NCBI RefSeq assembly: GCF_900292015.1
Contig: NZ_LR130759.1
Span: 5,332,001 to 5,396,000 of the forward strand
Origin: Mycobacterium basiliense
GTDB taxonomy: Bacteria; Actinomycetota; Actinomycetes; Mycobacteriales; Mycobacteriaceae
Length of the DNA: 64,000 nt
Direction of reading: 5' to 3'
A program made the translations under genes and the position numbers. This document shows, one piece after another, positions 50,981 to 60,521 of this stretch. The stretch's first letter is position 1. Each line of letters opens with the position of its first letter. Under the pieces are notes generated by a model. It was not told the DNA's origin, ran no database searches, and was given only the letters and a program-made list of their open reading frames with translations.

Positions 50981-51340
50981 GTGATTGTCGGGGCTTTCCT
51001 GGCCGAAGCCGCTACGGCCGTCGATAACAAACTCAATGTTTCCGGTGGCGTGCTGTACCGGTTTTGGGTCGAACCGGACCGATCGGCGCGGTTTTTGCTG
51101 GTCGTGCTGACCCAACGGGAGACCGGAATCCTCGATCGCCGCATCGACGTGGAGATCGTGCCGCCAACCGGTGACGACCCCGAACACATGACCTTCGAAC
51201 TGCCAGAAGCCGCAACCACCGCCGAGGTCGGATTCGCCATCTTCAACATCGAGGTGACTCTGCCCGTCGATGGCCGGTGGGCGATTGTGGTGACCGGCGG
51301 CGCCGGGACCATTTCGCTGCCGCTGGTGGTCAGCAGCTGA
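50981..51340 (+). CDS. DUF6941-like hypothetical protein (Rv3748-like)
   Basis: A 119-residue protein, paralogue of the gene at 44686 (NKLNVSGGVLYRFWVEPDRSARFLLVVLTQ against NKLNVSGGVLSRFAVGPDRLARFVLVVLTQ). GTG 50981 has GGTAGG upstream in the same leader context as the paralogue. In M. tuberculosis the two genes are adjacent; here they are separated by the sulfotransferase operon and two small genes. Function unknown. Confidence 0.85.
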   Translation: MIVGAFLAEAATAVDNKLNVSGGVLYRFWVEPDRSARFLLVVLTQRETGILDRRIDVEIVPPTGDDPEHMTFELPEAATTAEVGFAIFNIEVTLPVDGRWAIVVTGGAGTISLPLVVSS

Positions 51341-51438
51341 CGCAATACCGATGTTTGCGCCGTCGATCATGGGATGCGCCCAGCATTCGGTCGATCCACG
51401 CCCCCCTAAAAAATAAAGAAGTCGGTGGCGGAGGTGTA

Positions 51439-51522
51439 TGAGTTCACGACATAGGTCACAGATGAGTCGCGTCATAGGTGACACCTGTGTCGACGCCCGA
51501 TGAGTCGTGTCGTAAGTGACAG
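51439..51522 (+). repeat. Three imperfect 22-bp direct repeats upstream of the transposase fragment
   Basis: Copies at 51439-51460, 51463-51484 and 51501-51522 follow TGAGTYRYGWCRTARGTSACAS. They lie directly upstream of the IS481-type fragment and are probably transposase-binding ends or operator sites of that element. The rest of 51341-51531 shows nothing else. Confidence 0.65.
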
Positions 51523-51531
51523 ATCTGGGGG

Positions 51532-51801
51532 ATGTCCAAAGCACGCGTGGTCATCCTCGAAGTCGTCAGTGGCCACTGGTCGGTGACCGGGGCCTCCCGA
51601 TATACCTACAAGATCTCCCGGCAACACACCTACCGCCTGCTCGACCGGGTCCATCGACCGCACTCCCGATGCGCCGCTAGCAACCCCGGAGCCACTCCCG
51701 ACGAGGTCATCGTCGCCTTGGCTGCAATCCGCGAACAGTTCAGCGCCGACGGACTCGACGCCGGCCCTGTGACCCTGCAAGGGCAGGCCACCACATCCTG
51801 A
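51532..51801 (+). pseudogene. Truncated IS481-family transposase (N-terminal part)
   Basis: The first ~80 codons read like an IS481-type transposase N-terminus (SKARVVILEVVSGHWSVTGASR, helix-turn-helix, then FSADGLDAGPVTLQ). After TLQ the sequence departs from the family and stops (GQATTS). The integrase/DDE domain is absent. It is a decayed insertion-sequence remnant, not a functional element. Confidence 0.7.
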
Positions 51802-51813
51802 GCAGCCACACCA

Positions 51814-52480
51814 TCAACCCCGAACCAGGCCGGAGTACTGCGGAACCCAGCGATTCACTAGGACGGGCAGAGACAGCAGCATGGGTGCGGCGTCAGTGGT
51901 GCCGGCGCCCAACAGGGAGCTGTTGAACTCGGTGCCTGTCTTGAATTTCCGCAGCGCCGCCCAGCCGCGCGGGTCGACCACGATGTGACTCGGCGTTGAT
52001 CCTTCGGCCTCGAGCTCGGCCAACAGGTCGATGAGCGCGTCGAGGTCGTCGACGATTTCACCGCCTTCGACTACGTCGTCTATGTGCAGCAGACCGGCCG
52101 GCGGGTGTACTGCGGGGGTGTGGGTGCGACCTGGCTGATGTAGGCCTCGTCGGCGCGCTTGATGATGGCCCGCGACACCGACTGTGAGAGCTGGCCGGCG
52201 GTGCCGTCCTGGTTGAACTGTTCGGAGGACAGCTTGATCAGTTGGGAGATCTTGCCGGTGTGCACGAGCACTTCGGCCAAATCGGGTTCCGATTCGTCGA
52301 TCTCGGCGGCCTCGGCGACGAACTCGGCGTCGGCGTCGTCGACGTACGCCACGTGAAGCGAGGGCTTGTCCCCTTCGATGGTGCCGGCGACGGTAGAGGT
52401 CTGCATGATCAGCGCTTCGGGTACGACATCGGCGGCTGCGAAGGTGGTTTCGTCTGGCCGCCACGCGTACGCCGTACGCC
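51814..52480 (-). pseudogene. Fragmentary HK97-type phage major capsid gene
   Basis: Upstream (52480-52110 on the minus strand) the frame reads WRPDETTFAAADVVPEALI...ISQLIKLSSEQFNQD, typical of the HK97 capsid fold. The rest (about 52087-51814: LDALIDLLAELEAEGSTPSH...GTEFNSSLLGAGTTDAAPM) continues in another frame, so a frameshift separates them near 52100. The N-terminus and last ~30 residues are missing. It lies beside the tRNA-Ser gene, a common phage integration site, so it is the remnant of a prophage. Confidence 0.7.
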
Positions 52481-52596
52481 GACCTGTTCGATGCCGATCT
52501 GGATGCTGTTGCGGTCACTCTCCACAAGTCCTATTCACTCGAAGGTGTGGGCAAAGTGTGGGCACAGAATGGGCAGGACACCGGCCAGCAAACATG

Positions 52597-52631
52597 AAAA
52601 TACCCTCTGAGCTGCGTTGGCAGTCAGAGGG
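52597..52631 (-). terminator. Intrinsic terminator of the tRNA-Ser gene
   Basis: On the minus strand, CCCTCTGA (from 52631) pairs with TCAGAGGG (to 52603) around a 13-nt loop, followed by TATTTTC. It begins 4 bp past the tRNA 3' end. Confidence 0.75.
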
Positions 52632-52634
52632 ATT

Positions 52635-52724
52635 TGGCGGTGGCGGAGGGATTTGAACCCTCGGACGGTTTTAGCCGTCACACGCTTTCGAGGCGTGCTC
52701 CTTAGGCCGCTCGGACACGCCACC
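52635..52724 (-). tRNA. serV: tRNA-Ser (CGA)
   Basis: A 90-nt type II tRNA with a long variable arm, acceptor stem GGTGGCG/CGCCACC, encoded CCA at the 3' end and anticodon CGA (loop CTCGAAA, anticodon bases 52690-52688) reading UCG Ser codons. Its position before tadA matches serV of M. tuberculosis. Phage and IS remnants lie on its 3' side, so it is the likely attachment site. Confidence 0.95.
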
Positions 52725-52753
52725 GCCAAGCACCTTACCGAATCGACCGCCGG

Positions 52754-53212
52754 TCACCCCAATCGCTGACGGGCGAAGAACTCCTCCAGCGGCGCGGCGC
52801 ATTGCTGGGCCAGCACGCCGCCGCGAACTTGGGGCCGATGATTGAGCCGGCGGTCACGCACCACATCCCACAACGAGCCGACCGCCCCGGTCTTGGGTTC
52901 CCAGGCGCCGAACACCAGGCGAGCCACCCGTGCCAACACCAGGGCGCCGGCGCACATGGTGCACGGCTCGACGGTGACCGCCAGCGTGGCGCCCGCCAGC
53001 CGCCACCCGTCGCCGAGCACCCCGGCCGCGGTTCGCAACGCCAGGATCTCCGCGTGTGCGGTCGGATCGCCCAGCGCTTCGCGGGCGTTGGCCGCGCGGG
53101 CCAGTTCGGTTCCGTCGGCGCCGACTATCACCGCTCCGATGGGCACGTCGCGCGGGCCGGCCGTCGCGGCCACCGCCAAGGCGGCTTGGATCAGCTCTTC
53201 GTCCGTAGTCAC
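52754..53212 (-). CDS. tadA: tRNA adenosine(34) deaminase
   Basis: A 152-residue zinc deaminase. Catalytic HAE (H53, E55) and the zinc-binding PCTMC (C84, C87) are intact; the enzyme converts A34 to inosine in tRNA-Arg(ACG). GTG 53212 overlaps the upstream gene's stop by 4 bp (GTGA). Family length is about 150-160, as here. Confidence 0.95.
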   Translation of the reverse strand: MTTDEELIQAALAVAATAGPRDVPIGAVIVGADGTELARAANAREALGDPTAHAEILALRTAAGVLGDGWRLAGATLAVTVEPCTMCAGALVLARVARLVFGAWEPKTGAVGSLWDVVRDRRLNHRPQVRGGVLAQQCAAPLEEFFARQRLG

Positions 53213-53730
53213 CGACCGAGACGGTCGATCACCGCCGACAGTTGGTCGGCGAAGCCCATTTCCCGGGCGATGCGGCCCAATTGCTCGTCGGCGTAGAGGT
53301 CGCTCTCATCGAGGATGACCCCCAGTACCGCTTCGGGCAGGCCGATGTCGGACAGCAGGCCCAGGTCACCCTCCTCGAACGGATCGGCGTCCTCGAGGTC
53401 TTCGGGATCGATGTCAGCGTCCAGGTTGTCCAGTACCTCGGCCGCGATGTCGTAGTCCAGCGCTGCGGTGGCGTCGGACAGCAGCAGACGCGTCCGAGAG
53501 GGCGCCGGACGCACGATGATGAAGAATTCGTCGTCGATGTCGAGGAGCCCAAAAACCGCTCCCGAGCTGCGCATTTCACGCAGCTCGGTTTCGGCGGCCG
53601 ACAGGCTGGTCAGCGCATTCGAGCGCATCTCAGTGCAGCGCCATTTGCCCTCTTCCCGGACGACGGCAACGCCGAAACCGTCCGGCGTTTCCGCGGACGG
53701 GCCCTTGGCCGAGGCCCGTTGTGCTCCCAT
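53209..53730 (-). CDS. tRNA adenosine deaminase-associated protein (Rv3753c-like)
   Basis: A 173-residue acidic protein (many Asp/Glu between 100 and 135) lying directly upstream of and overlapping tadA. The actinobacterial tRNA_deam_assoc family shows the same layout. ATG 53730. Proposed to act with TadA; the mechanism is unknown. Confidence 0.88.
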   Translation of the reverse strand: MGAQRASAKGPSAETPDGFGVAVVREEGKWRCTEMRSNALTSLSAAETELREMRSSGAVFGLLDIDDEFFIIVRPAPSRTRLLLSDATAALDYDIAAEVLDNLDADIDPEDLEDADPFEEGDLGLLSDIGLPEAVLGVILDESDLYADEQLGRIAREMGFADQLSAVIDRLGR

Positions 53731-53846
53731 GGGCGCTTACGGTAGTCGTTGGCCAGGCGCGTGACCAGACGACTCCCCACCAGCACAGTTCGCCAACTGC
53801 GCCGGCAAGCTCCCGCCGGGTGTACAAGTGTGCCAACCTTGGGACT

Positions 53847-54806
53847 GTGCAGACGACACCCGTGTGCGTATTGGGTCTTGGCCTTATTGGCGGCTCCATC
53901 ATGCGCGCCACCGCGGCAGCGGGCCGTGAGGTATTCGGCTACAACCGATCGGTAGAAGGGGCTCACGGGGCACAAGCTGACGGTTTCGACGCCAGCACCG
54001 ACCTAGCCGCAACGTTGACCCGGGCCGCCGACACCGAAGCGCTGATTGTGCTGGCCGTTCCGATGCCGGCGCTGCCGAACATGCTGGCCCACATCCATGA
54101 ATCGGCCCCGCATTGTCCGCTGACCGACGTCACCAGCGTCAAGCGCGCGGTGCTAGATGAGGTCGGCGCGGCCGGTCTGCGGGCTCGTTTCGTCGGTGGT
54201 CATCCGATGACGGGCACCGCGCACTCCGGCTGGTCGGCCGGCCACGGTGGCCTGTTCACCCGAGCCCCCTGGGTGGTCAGCGTGGACGCCCATGTCGATC
54301 CCGACGTGTGGTCGATGGTGATGACGTTGGCGTTGGACTGCGGGGCCGTGGTGGTACCCGCCAAGTCCGATGAGCACGATGCCGCCGCGGCCGCTATCTC
54401 GCATCTCCCGCACCTGCTCGCCGAGGCGTTGGCGGTCAGCGCCGCCGAGGTCCCACTCGCTTTCGCCTTAGCGGCCGGATCCTTCCGCGACGCCACCAGG
54501 GTCGCCGGCACCGCCCCGGATCTGGTGCGGGCGATGTGCGAAGCCAACGCCGGGCAACTGGTGCCGGCCGCGGACCGAATCATCGAGTTGCTCGGTCACG
54601 CCCGTGAGTCGCTGGCCAACCACGGTTCGGTGGCGGACCTGGTTGACGCCGGAAACTCCGCGCGTACCCGCTACGAAAGCTTTCCACGCTCGGACATTGT
54701 CGAGGTGGTGATCGGCTCGGAGCGCTGGCGCGAACGACTTGCCGCCGCGGGCCGAGCGGGCGGAGTGATCAGATCCGCTCTGCCAAGCCTGGATAGTCCA
54801 GGATGA
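53847..54806 (+). CDS. tyrA: Prephenate dehydrogenase
   Basis: A 319-residue prephenate dehydrogenase. The NAD motif is [10 protein letters not shown] (8-17) and the active site has [13 protein letters not shown]. It catalyses the oxidative decarboxylation of prephenate in tyrosine synthesis. GTG 53847 was chosen; the frame is open upstream but unlike the family. Its end overlaps the convergent Rv3755c-like gene by 38 bp. Confidence 0.93.
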   Translation: MQTTPVCVLGLGLIGGSIMRATAAAGREVFGYNRSVEGAHGAQADGFDASTDLAATLTRAADTEALIVLAVPMPALPNMLAHIHESAPHCPLTDVTSVKRAVLDEVGAAGLRARFVGGHPMTGTAHSGWSAGHGGLFTRAPWVVSVDAHVDPDVWSMVMTLALDCGAVVVPAKSDEHDAAAAAISHLPHLLAEALAVSAAEVPLAFALAAGSFRDATRVAGTAPDLVRAMCEANAGQLVPAADRIIELLGHARESLANHGSVADLVDAGNSARTRYESFPRSDIVEVVIGSERWRERLAAAGRAGGVIRSALPSLDSPG

Positions 54807-55368
54807 ATCCCTCGGGGTCGACGGTCACGGTGGTATCGGCCACCGGTGAACGCAACTTGATCCCGTCCAGACGTCCCTCGCTGGCGTAGTTCACGGTGGC
54901 CGCGTCGACCGTCATATCGGGCACATTCACGTAAACCATCGGCAGGGCGAGCATCTCCGCGCGTTCGTGGATGCCAAGGCGCCGGATCGGTAACGCGTTG
55001 AAGAACGGGCTGAACACCAAGTCGATGTCCAGGGCCCCGTTGTATCCCGCGCGCCGCTCCCCTTGATGGTCGGTGACCAACCACATGTTTTCTTCGTCAC
55101 GCGCAATGGCCAGCTGACGTTCTCGTTCCGCCAACGTAACGGTCAGGCCGAAGCGCTTGGTGGCGCCGGCCTCGTCGGTCTGCAGGTCGTAATAGGCGCC
55201 GAAGGCCGGATTGGTTGCGGTGGCCGCCGCCACGATACGGCCGTTGGCCCTGATTCGCTTGCCCGACACCTGGATTCGCACCGACTCCATGCGCGAGACG
55301 TCCTGCGCACGCCAGGTGAGCATCGCCGACCAGAGGCGCCGAGCCGGATCAGAGGAAGCTGGAGTCAC
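54769..55368 (-). CDS. Putative glycolipid-binding family protein (Rv3755c-like)
   Basis: A 199-residue protein of the putative glycolipid-binding (DUF1089) family: [20 protein letters not shown] and [27 protein letters not shown] 55368 follows GGTAGGGG. The length equals that which I recall for Rv3755c. No signal peptide is seen. Its 5' end abuts proZ on the same strand. Confidence 0.82.
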   Translation of the reverse strand: MTPASSDPARRLWSAMLTWRAQDVSRMESVRIQVSGKRIRANGRIVAAATATNPAFGAYYDLQTDEAGATKRFGLTVTLAERERQLAIARDEENMWLVTDHQGERRAGYNGALDIDLVFSPFFNALPIRRLGIHERAEMLALPMVYVNVPDMTVDAATVNYASEGRLDGIKLRSPVADTTVTVDPEGFILDYPGLAERI

Positions 55369-55372
55369 CCCC

Positions 55373-56119
55373 CTACCGTAGGACGTGTCCGCCTTGCCCT
55401 GCACGACTGTCGGCAACTGCGGCAGCACGTGCCCGTTTGGGCCGCCCGCCGGGCCCGCGCAGACGACCGGTACCTGGCACCGATATCCACACCGCCAACG
55501 CCAGCATCCCGTCCAGGATCAGCGCCAGCGCGGCCACCATCAGGGCACCGACCAGGGCGATGTGGAATTGCCGTTCCTTGATCCCGTCGATCAGATAGCG
55601 GCCCAGCCCACCCAGGCTGGCGTAGGCGGCCACCGTTGCGGTGGCGACCACCTGCAGCGTCGCACTGCGCAGCCCGCCGAGCATCAGCGGCAACGCGTTG
55701 GGCATTTCAACGCGCAACAGCACCCGGGATTCGGTCATGCCCATGGCGCGGGCGGCATCCACGATCAGCGGGTCGACACCGGCGATACCCGCATAGGTGC
55801 CGGCCAGCAGCGACGGGATGCCCAGCAGCATCAGCGCTGCAATCGGGGGCGCCAAACCCAGCCCGAACAACAGCGCACCCAGCAACAACACCCCCAGCGT
55901 CGGCAACGCGCGCAATCCATTGATCGCGCTGACCACCAACACTTGGCCGCGGCCGGTGTGGCCGATGACCAGTCCGATCGGGATGGCGACCAGGGCCGAA
56001 GCCGTGACCGCCAGGGCGGTGTACTCCAGATGCTCGCCGGTGCGGGCCGCCAGGCCGGCGGGCCCGGTCCAGTTGTCGACGGTGGATAGGTAGGACAGCA
56101 CATGCTGCAGGAAATTCAC
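55373..56119 (-). CDS. proZ: Osmoprotectant ABC transporter permease
   Basis: A 248-residue permease with five or six spans and the EAA-type loop DAARAMGMTESRVLLRVEMPNALPLMLGGLR. GTG 56119 overlaps the ProW stop by 4 bp. The C-terminus has an Arg/Ala-rich extension beyond the last span. It pairs with ProW to import glycine betaine, proline or choline. Confidence 0.92.
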   Translation of the reverse strand: MNFLQHVLSYLSTVDNWTGPAGLAARTGEHLEYTALAVTASALVAIPIGLVIGHTGRGQVLVVSAINGLRALPTLGVLLLGALLFGLGLAPPIAALMLLGIPSLLAGTYAGIAGVDPLIVDAARAMGMTESRVLLRVEMPNALPLMLGGLRSATLQVVATATVAAYASLGGLGRYLIDGIKERQFHIALVGALMVAALALILDGMLALAVWISVPGTGRLRGPGGRPKRARAAAVADSRAGQGGHVLR

Positions 56120-56793
56120 CGGGCACCGCCCACGATCGGGGATCGGATTCGACGACGGGACCGGGACGCCTCCCATGGTGTGATCAGCCGGCCGGTCAGG
56201 TTCAGCAGCATGTCGATGAGGATGGCTAGCGTGAACATCGCGATGATGCCGGCCATGATCTGGTCGGTCTTGTTCGTCTGATAGCCCATGGTGAACCAGG
56301 TGCCCAGGCCGCCGATGCCGATTACCGCACCCACCGAAACCATCGCGATATTGGTCACCACCACCACTCGCAGCCCGGCCACCAGGACCGGGATCGACAA
56401 CGGTAGCTCGATTTTCAGCATCCGGGCCAGGGGCGAGTAGCCGACCGCGACGGCCGCATCGCGCACCTGCGTCGGCACCGCGTCCAGCGCCTCCAGCACG
56501 GCCCTCACCAACAGTGCGGTTGTGTAGGCGCTCAGCGCAATGATGACGTTGGCTTCGTCGAGGATCCGGGTCCTGATGAGCAGCGGCAGCACCACGAACA
56601 GCGCCAGCGACGGGATGGTAAATACGATGCTGGCGGTCGCCGTGGTCACCCGGCGGAGCAACGGCGCGTGCTGCACCAGCAGCCCCAGCGGCACCGCGAT
56701 CGCCAAACCGATCAGCACCGGAATCAGCGACAACCGCAGATGCACCACGGTCAGCGCCCAGGCGTTGCTCAGATGGGTCAGCAGGTAGTGCAC
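56116..56793 (-). CDS. proW: Osmoprotectant ABC transporter permease
   Basis: A 225-residue permease. EAA loop: RDAAVAVGYSPLARMLKIELPLSIPVLVAGLR. GTG 56793 lies three bases after the ProV stop. Hydrophobic spans alternate as in the ProW/OpuCB family. Part of the proXVWZ operon. Confidence 0.92.
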   Translation of the reverse strand: MHYLLTHLSNAWALTVVHLRLSLIPVLIGLAIAVPLGLLVQHAPLLRRVTTATASIVFTIPSLALFVVLPLLIRTRILDEANVIIALSAYTTALLVRAVLEALDAVPTQVRDAAVAVGYSPLARMLKIELPLSIPVLVAGLRVVVVTNIAMVSVGAVIGIGGLGTWFTMGYQTNKTDQIMAGIIAMFTLAILIDMLLNLTGRLITPWEASRSRRRIRSPIVGGAR

Positions 56794-56796
56794 GGC

Positions 56797-57891
56797 TCAC
56801 TCCCGCCTTCGGCGGTTTACCGCGGCCAGCACGTCGGCGGCCAGGACCGCGCCGATGACCTTGCCACCGCCATCGACAGCGACGCCCATCGCCGACGGCG
56901 AAGACAGCGTGGCATCCAGCGCCTGGCTGAGGTTGCCGTTCGGCCGGAACAGCGAGCCCACCACGGTCATGGTGTCCGACAAAGGGGCGCCGCCCCGGTG
57001 GTGCCGCACTCCGACGGCATCGATCCAGCCCAATGGGGCGTTCTCGGTGTCGACCACCAGCGCCCAGCCGTCGGGTAGCTGGGTCTCCCCCAGGCGGTCC
57101 ACGGAAATCCGCTCGATGTCGTGCACGGGCAGATCCGCGCCGTCGTAGAGCTGCAACAGTCGGTAGCCGCGACCCAGACCGATGAACTTCGACACGAATT
57201 CGTTGGCCGGGCGCGATAGCAGCCGGGTGGGTTGGGCACACTGTTGCAGGCGCCCGCCCGGCGCGAACACCGCTACCACGTCGCCCAGCTTGAACGCTTC
57301 GTCGATGTCGTGTGTGACAAACACGATGGTCTTGTGCAATTGGTCCTGCAGACGCAGGATTTCGTTCTGCAGGTCGTGGCGTACGACCGGGTCGACCGCG
57401 GAGAACGGCTCGTCCATCAACAGGATCGGCGGGTCGGCCGCCAATGCTCGTGCGACCCCGACCCGTTGTTGCTCGCCGCCGGAGAGCTGAGCGGGATAGC
57501 GGGTGGCAACCTTGGGATCCAGCCCGACGCGCTCGAGCACCTCATAGGCGGCCTTACGGGCGGCCCGGCGGGACTGGCCGCGCAACACCGGCACGGTCGC
57601 CACGTTGTCGATGACCCGTTGGTGCGGCATCAGCCCCGCGTTTTGGATGACATAGCCGATCCCGAGGCGCAACTGGACCGGGTTAACGGTGGACACGTCC
57701 GTCCCGTTGACGGTAATGGCGCCCGAGGATGGCTCCACCATCCGGTTGATCATGCGCAACGCCGTCGTCTTGCCGCAGCCGGAGGGGCCGACGAATACCG
57801 TTAGCATGCCGTTGTCGACGTCGAGGCTTAATTGGTCCACGGCGGTGGTGCCGTCGGCGTACACCTTCTGAACTTTGTCAAAGCTGATCAA
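56797..57891 (-). CDS. proV: Glycine betaine/proline ABC transporter ATPase
   Basis: A 364-residue ATPase. Walker A GPSGCGKTT (35-43), signature LSGGEQQRV (136-144) and Walker B ILLMDEP (156-162); the C-terminal ~110 residues look like CBS domains (osmotic sensor). The start is TTG 57891. It energises import through ProW and ProZ. Confidence 0.93.
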   Translation of the reverse strand: MISFDKVQKVYADGTTAVDQLSLDVDNGMLTVFVGPSGCGKTTALRMINRMVEPSSGAITVNGTDVSTVNPVQLRLGIGYVIQNAGLMPHQRVIDNVATVPVLRGQSRRAARKAAYEVLERVGLDPKVATRYPAQLSGGEQQRVGVARALAADPPILLMDEPFSAVDPVVRHDLQNEILRLQDQLHKTIVFVTHDIDEAFKLGDVVAVFAPGGRLQQCAQPTRLLSRPANEFVSKFIGLGRGYRLLQLYDGADLPVHDIERISVDRLGETQLPDGWALVVDTENAPLGWIDAVGVRHHRGGAPLSDTMTVVGSLFRPNGNLSQALDATLSSPSAMGVAVDGGGKVIGAVLAADVLAAVNRRRRE

Positions 57892-57905
57892 GTTGTTCCC
57901 AGTCT

Positions 57906-58853
57906 CTACGGCTTGATCGGGCGGTCAAAACCGTTGTCGCGCACCCATTTTTGGGCAGCCTCGTCGGGATCGACGCCACCGTTACCCGATACCGCGGCAT
58001 TGAGTTCGGCGACGCCGTCGGTGGTCAACTTCGCCGACACCGCGTCCAGCACATCTTTGAGCCGATCCGACTTCTTCTGCGAATTGACCAGCGGCACAAT
58101 GTTGCCGGCCAGGAAGTTGTGTTCCGGATCCGCGAGGACCACCAGCTGGTGCTGACGGATTGCCGGCGAGGTGCTGAAAATGTCGGCGGCGGTGACCGTT
58201 CCATCCAGCAGCGCCCGCACGGTTACCGCACCGCCGCCATCGTTGATCGACACGAAATTGCCCGACGCGATGTCGAGTCCGTACTTTCGGAGTAGCCCAG
58301 ACAACCCAGAGGGCCTGGTTTGAAACGCCGACGGCGCCGCGAACTTCACCTCGGCTGAATGTGCGGCCAGGTCCGCGATCGTCCTCAGCTGCCACCTACC
58401 CGCGGTTGCGCTGGTAACGGTGACCGTGTCGGTATCGGAGGCCGGTGACGGTGTCAGAATCGACAGGTCACCGGGTAAGCGCCGGTAGAGCTCCAATTCG
58501 ACGGCATCGAGCAGGGTCGCGGTGGCCTGGGGCTCGAAGTACAGCAACAGGTTTCCGATGTATTCGGGCACCAGGTCGATGGAATGGTCCTTCAGCGCCG
58601 GAACGTACGTCTCGCGGCTACCGATTCCCATCCGCCGCCCGATGTCGAATCCGTTGGCCTGCAATGCCTGTGCGTAGATTTCGGCGACGATCTGCGATTC
58701 CGGAAAGTCGGCGGACCCGACCACGATCGAGTTGATGTTGCCCGACGAGGTGCCAAACGGGTCGGAACTGCCACAACCAGCGATCGGGCACACGCCCGCG
58801 AAGCACACCGCAACGGCGAGTGTCGCGCGCCGCACGTGCCGCAGCATCCGCAT
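57906..58853 (-). CDS. proX: Glycine betaine/proline-binding lipoprotein
   Basis: A 315-residue substrate-binding protein, the length I recall for Rv3759c. The signal peptide ends in PIAGC (Cys27). OpuAC-type fold: IVVGSADFPESQIVAEIYAQ, LVPEYIGNLL and HNFLAGNIVPLVNS. ATG 58853 is chosen over an upstream start at 58898. First gene of proXVWZ, divergent from the LapA-like gene. Confidence 0.93.
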   Translation of the reverse strand: MRMLRHVRRATLAVAVCFAGVCPIAGCGSSDPFGTSSGNINSIVVGSADFPESQIVAEIYAQALQANGFDIGRRMGIGSRETYVPALKDHSIDLVPEYIGNLLLYFEPQATATLLDAVELELYRRLPGDLSILTPSPASDTDTVTVTSATAGRWQLRTIADLAAHSAEVKFAAPSAFQTRPSGLSGLLRKYGLDIASGNFVSINDGGGAVTVRALLDGTVTAADIFSTSPAIRQHQLVVLADPEHNFLAGNIVPLVNSQKKSDRLKDVLDAVSAKLTTDGVAELNAAVSGNGGVDPDEAAQKWVRDNGFDRPIKP

Positions 58854-58967
58854 GCTGTTGACACTATCGTCAGAGTCGGCGTGGCGCCGCCGCGACATGG
58901 GCGTGCAGCTAACTTAGCAGCTGCGATTTAGTTACCTTCGGTGCGGAAAAAGGGTAAACATGAAGGT

Positions 58968-59354
58968 ATGAGCAGCAACCATTCTGGGTCAGCTGGTTCG
59001 TCCCCCCAATCCCATGCCAAGGCGCCGTCGTCGGCTCCAGCTCCCCGGGCGGGAAGGTCATCCGGGGAACCGCCGGTCAAGTTCACCCGCGCGGCCGCGC
59101 TGTGGTCGTCGTTGATTGCCGGTTTTCTGATCTTGATCATCTTGCTGATCTTCATTGCGCAGAACACCGAATCCACGGCTTTCGCGTTCTTCGGTTGGCA
59201 CTGGAGCCTGCCGCTGGGGGTGGCGATACTGCTGGCGGCCGTCGGGGGTGGACTGCTGACGGTGGCGGTGGGTACCGCGCGGATTCTTCAGCTGCGACGT
59301 GAGGCCAAGAAGAGTCACGCACAGGCATTGCGCGCAACTAACCCGGGGCGTTGA
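58968..59354 (+). CDS. LapA-like (DUF1049) membrane protein (Rv3760-like)
   Basis: A 128-residue protein with a disordered Ser/Pro N-terminus (1-37), two spans (LIAGFLILIILLIFIAQNTE; LPLGVAILLAAVGGGLLTVAVG) and a basic cytoplasmic tail (LRREAKKSHAQALR). ATG 58968; GTG 58941 is possible. Its relatives assist lipopolysaccharide assembly in Gram-negatives; the role in mycobacteria is unknown. Confidence 0.85.
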   Translation: MSSNHSGSAGSSPQSHAKAPSSAPAPRAGRSSGEPPVKFTRAAALWSSLIAGFLILIILLIFIAQNTESTAFAFFGWHWSLPLGVAILLAAVGGGLLTVAVGTARILQLRREAKKSHAQALRATNPGR

Positions 59355-59361
59355 CCGCCGG

Positions 59362-60414
59362 CTAGGCGGTCGGCTTGGCGATCTCGGCCAATCCGCGTGA
59401 GATCAGCGGCGCCACGACTTCGGGCGCCGTGTCATACGATTCGTCTTTCCCGCCGGCCCGTTCCGACATGCGCCGGCGAAAGTCGATGCCGGCGGCGATG
59501 ATGGCCAGCTTGAAGTAGGCCAGCGCCATATAGAACTCCCAATGCCCCAACGGCATCCCCGAAACCAGCGAGTATCGGTCGGCCAGCTCGTCGGCGGTCG
59601 GCAGCAGCGGTGATGTCCAGGCCGCCTGTGCGTTCACGATCAGGTCCAGCGCCGGGTCGCGGTAGACACACATCAGGGCCGCGTCGCTAAGCGGATCACC
59701 CAGCGTCGAAAGCTCCCAGTCCACCACGGCGCGGACCCGCGTCGGGTCGTCGACGTCCAGGATGGTGTTGTCGATTCGGTAGTCCCCATGCACAATCGAG
59801 GTGCGGCTCTGGTTCGGAATGGCTTGCTGCAGAGCCGAATGCAGCCGCGCAACATCGTCGTCGCGGCGGTCGTCAGGCAGCCGCACCAAGCCCCACTGCG
59901 AGCCCCACCTACGCACCTGGCGTTCCAGGTAGCCGTCGGGTTTGCCGAAGTCGCCCAGCCCAACGGAGCTGGGCTCGACGCTGTGCAGATCGACGAGCAC
60001 CCGGATCAACGAGTCGACGCAGCCGTCGATGGCCCTGCTGCCCAGCGCTTCGAGTTGCGCGCGCCGGCGTACCACCTGCCCGGCGACGAACTCCACGATC
60101 TGGAACGGAGCACCCAGCACCTTCTCGTCCGCGCACAGCGAGATCGTGCGCGCGACCGGAACCGGGGTGTCCTGCAGCGCGGCCACCACCCGGTATTCGC
60201 GAGCCATGTCGTGCGCCGAGGGTGTCAGCCCGTGTAGCGGCGGGCGCCGTACCAACCAGCCGGTCGCATCGTCGTAGACACGAAAAGTCAGATTGGAGCG
60301 ACCACCCGAGATCAGCTCGCCGCGTAGCTCGCCCTCTCGGCCCAGGCCGAGGGAGCGCAAGTACCCATCCAGCGCAGCCAGGTCAAGGCCGTCGAGTCGG
60401 TCAACGGAAGTCAC
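59362..60414 (-). CDS. fadE36: APH-family phosphotransferase (annotated FadE36 in M. tuberculosis)
   Basis: A 350-residue kinase-fold protein. The catalytic HGDYRIDN has Asp211 and the metal-binding DWE has Asp232, as in aminoglycoside/choline phosphotransferases and the kinase part of ACAD10/11. There are no acyl-CoA-dehydrogenase motifs, so the fadE name is a historical misnomer. GTG 60414. Such kinases act on hydroxyacyl or aminoglycoside-like substrates. Confidence 0.88.
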   Translation of the reverse strand: MTSVDRLDGLDLAALDGYLRSLGLGREGELRGELISGGRSNLTFRVYDDATGWLVRRPPLHGLTPSAHDMAREYRVVAALQDTPVPVARTISLCADEKVLGAPFQIVEFVAGQVVRRRAQLEALGSRAIDGCVDSLIRVLVDLHSVEPSSVGLGDFGKPDGYLERQVRRWGSQWGLVRLPDDRRDDDVARLHSALQQAIPNQSRTSIVHGDYRIDNTILDVDDPTRVRAVVDWELSTLGDPLSDAALMCVYRDPALDLIVNAQAAWTSPLLPTADELADRYSLVSGMPLGHWEFYMALAYFKLAIIAAGIDFRRRMSERAGGKDESYDTAPEVVAPLISRGLAEIAKPTA

Positions 60415-60521
60415 CGATCTTGTTTACCATCGCGGCTTGTCCCGATCCTCCTCAGGCGGGTGCGCACCCCGGAATTCGTTGCCCACGTCAACCCGGCGAC
60501 GGGGTATGCCGCCGAGGCGGG

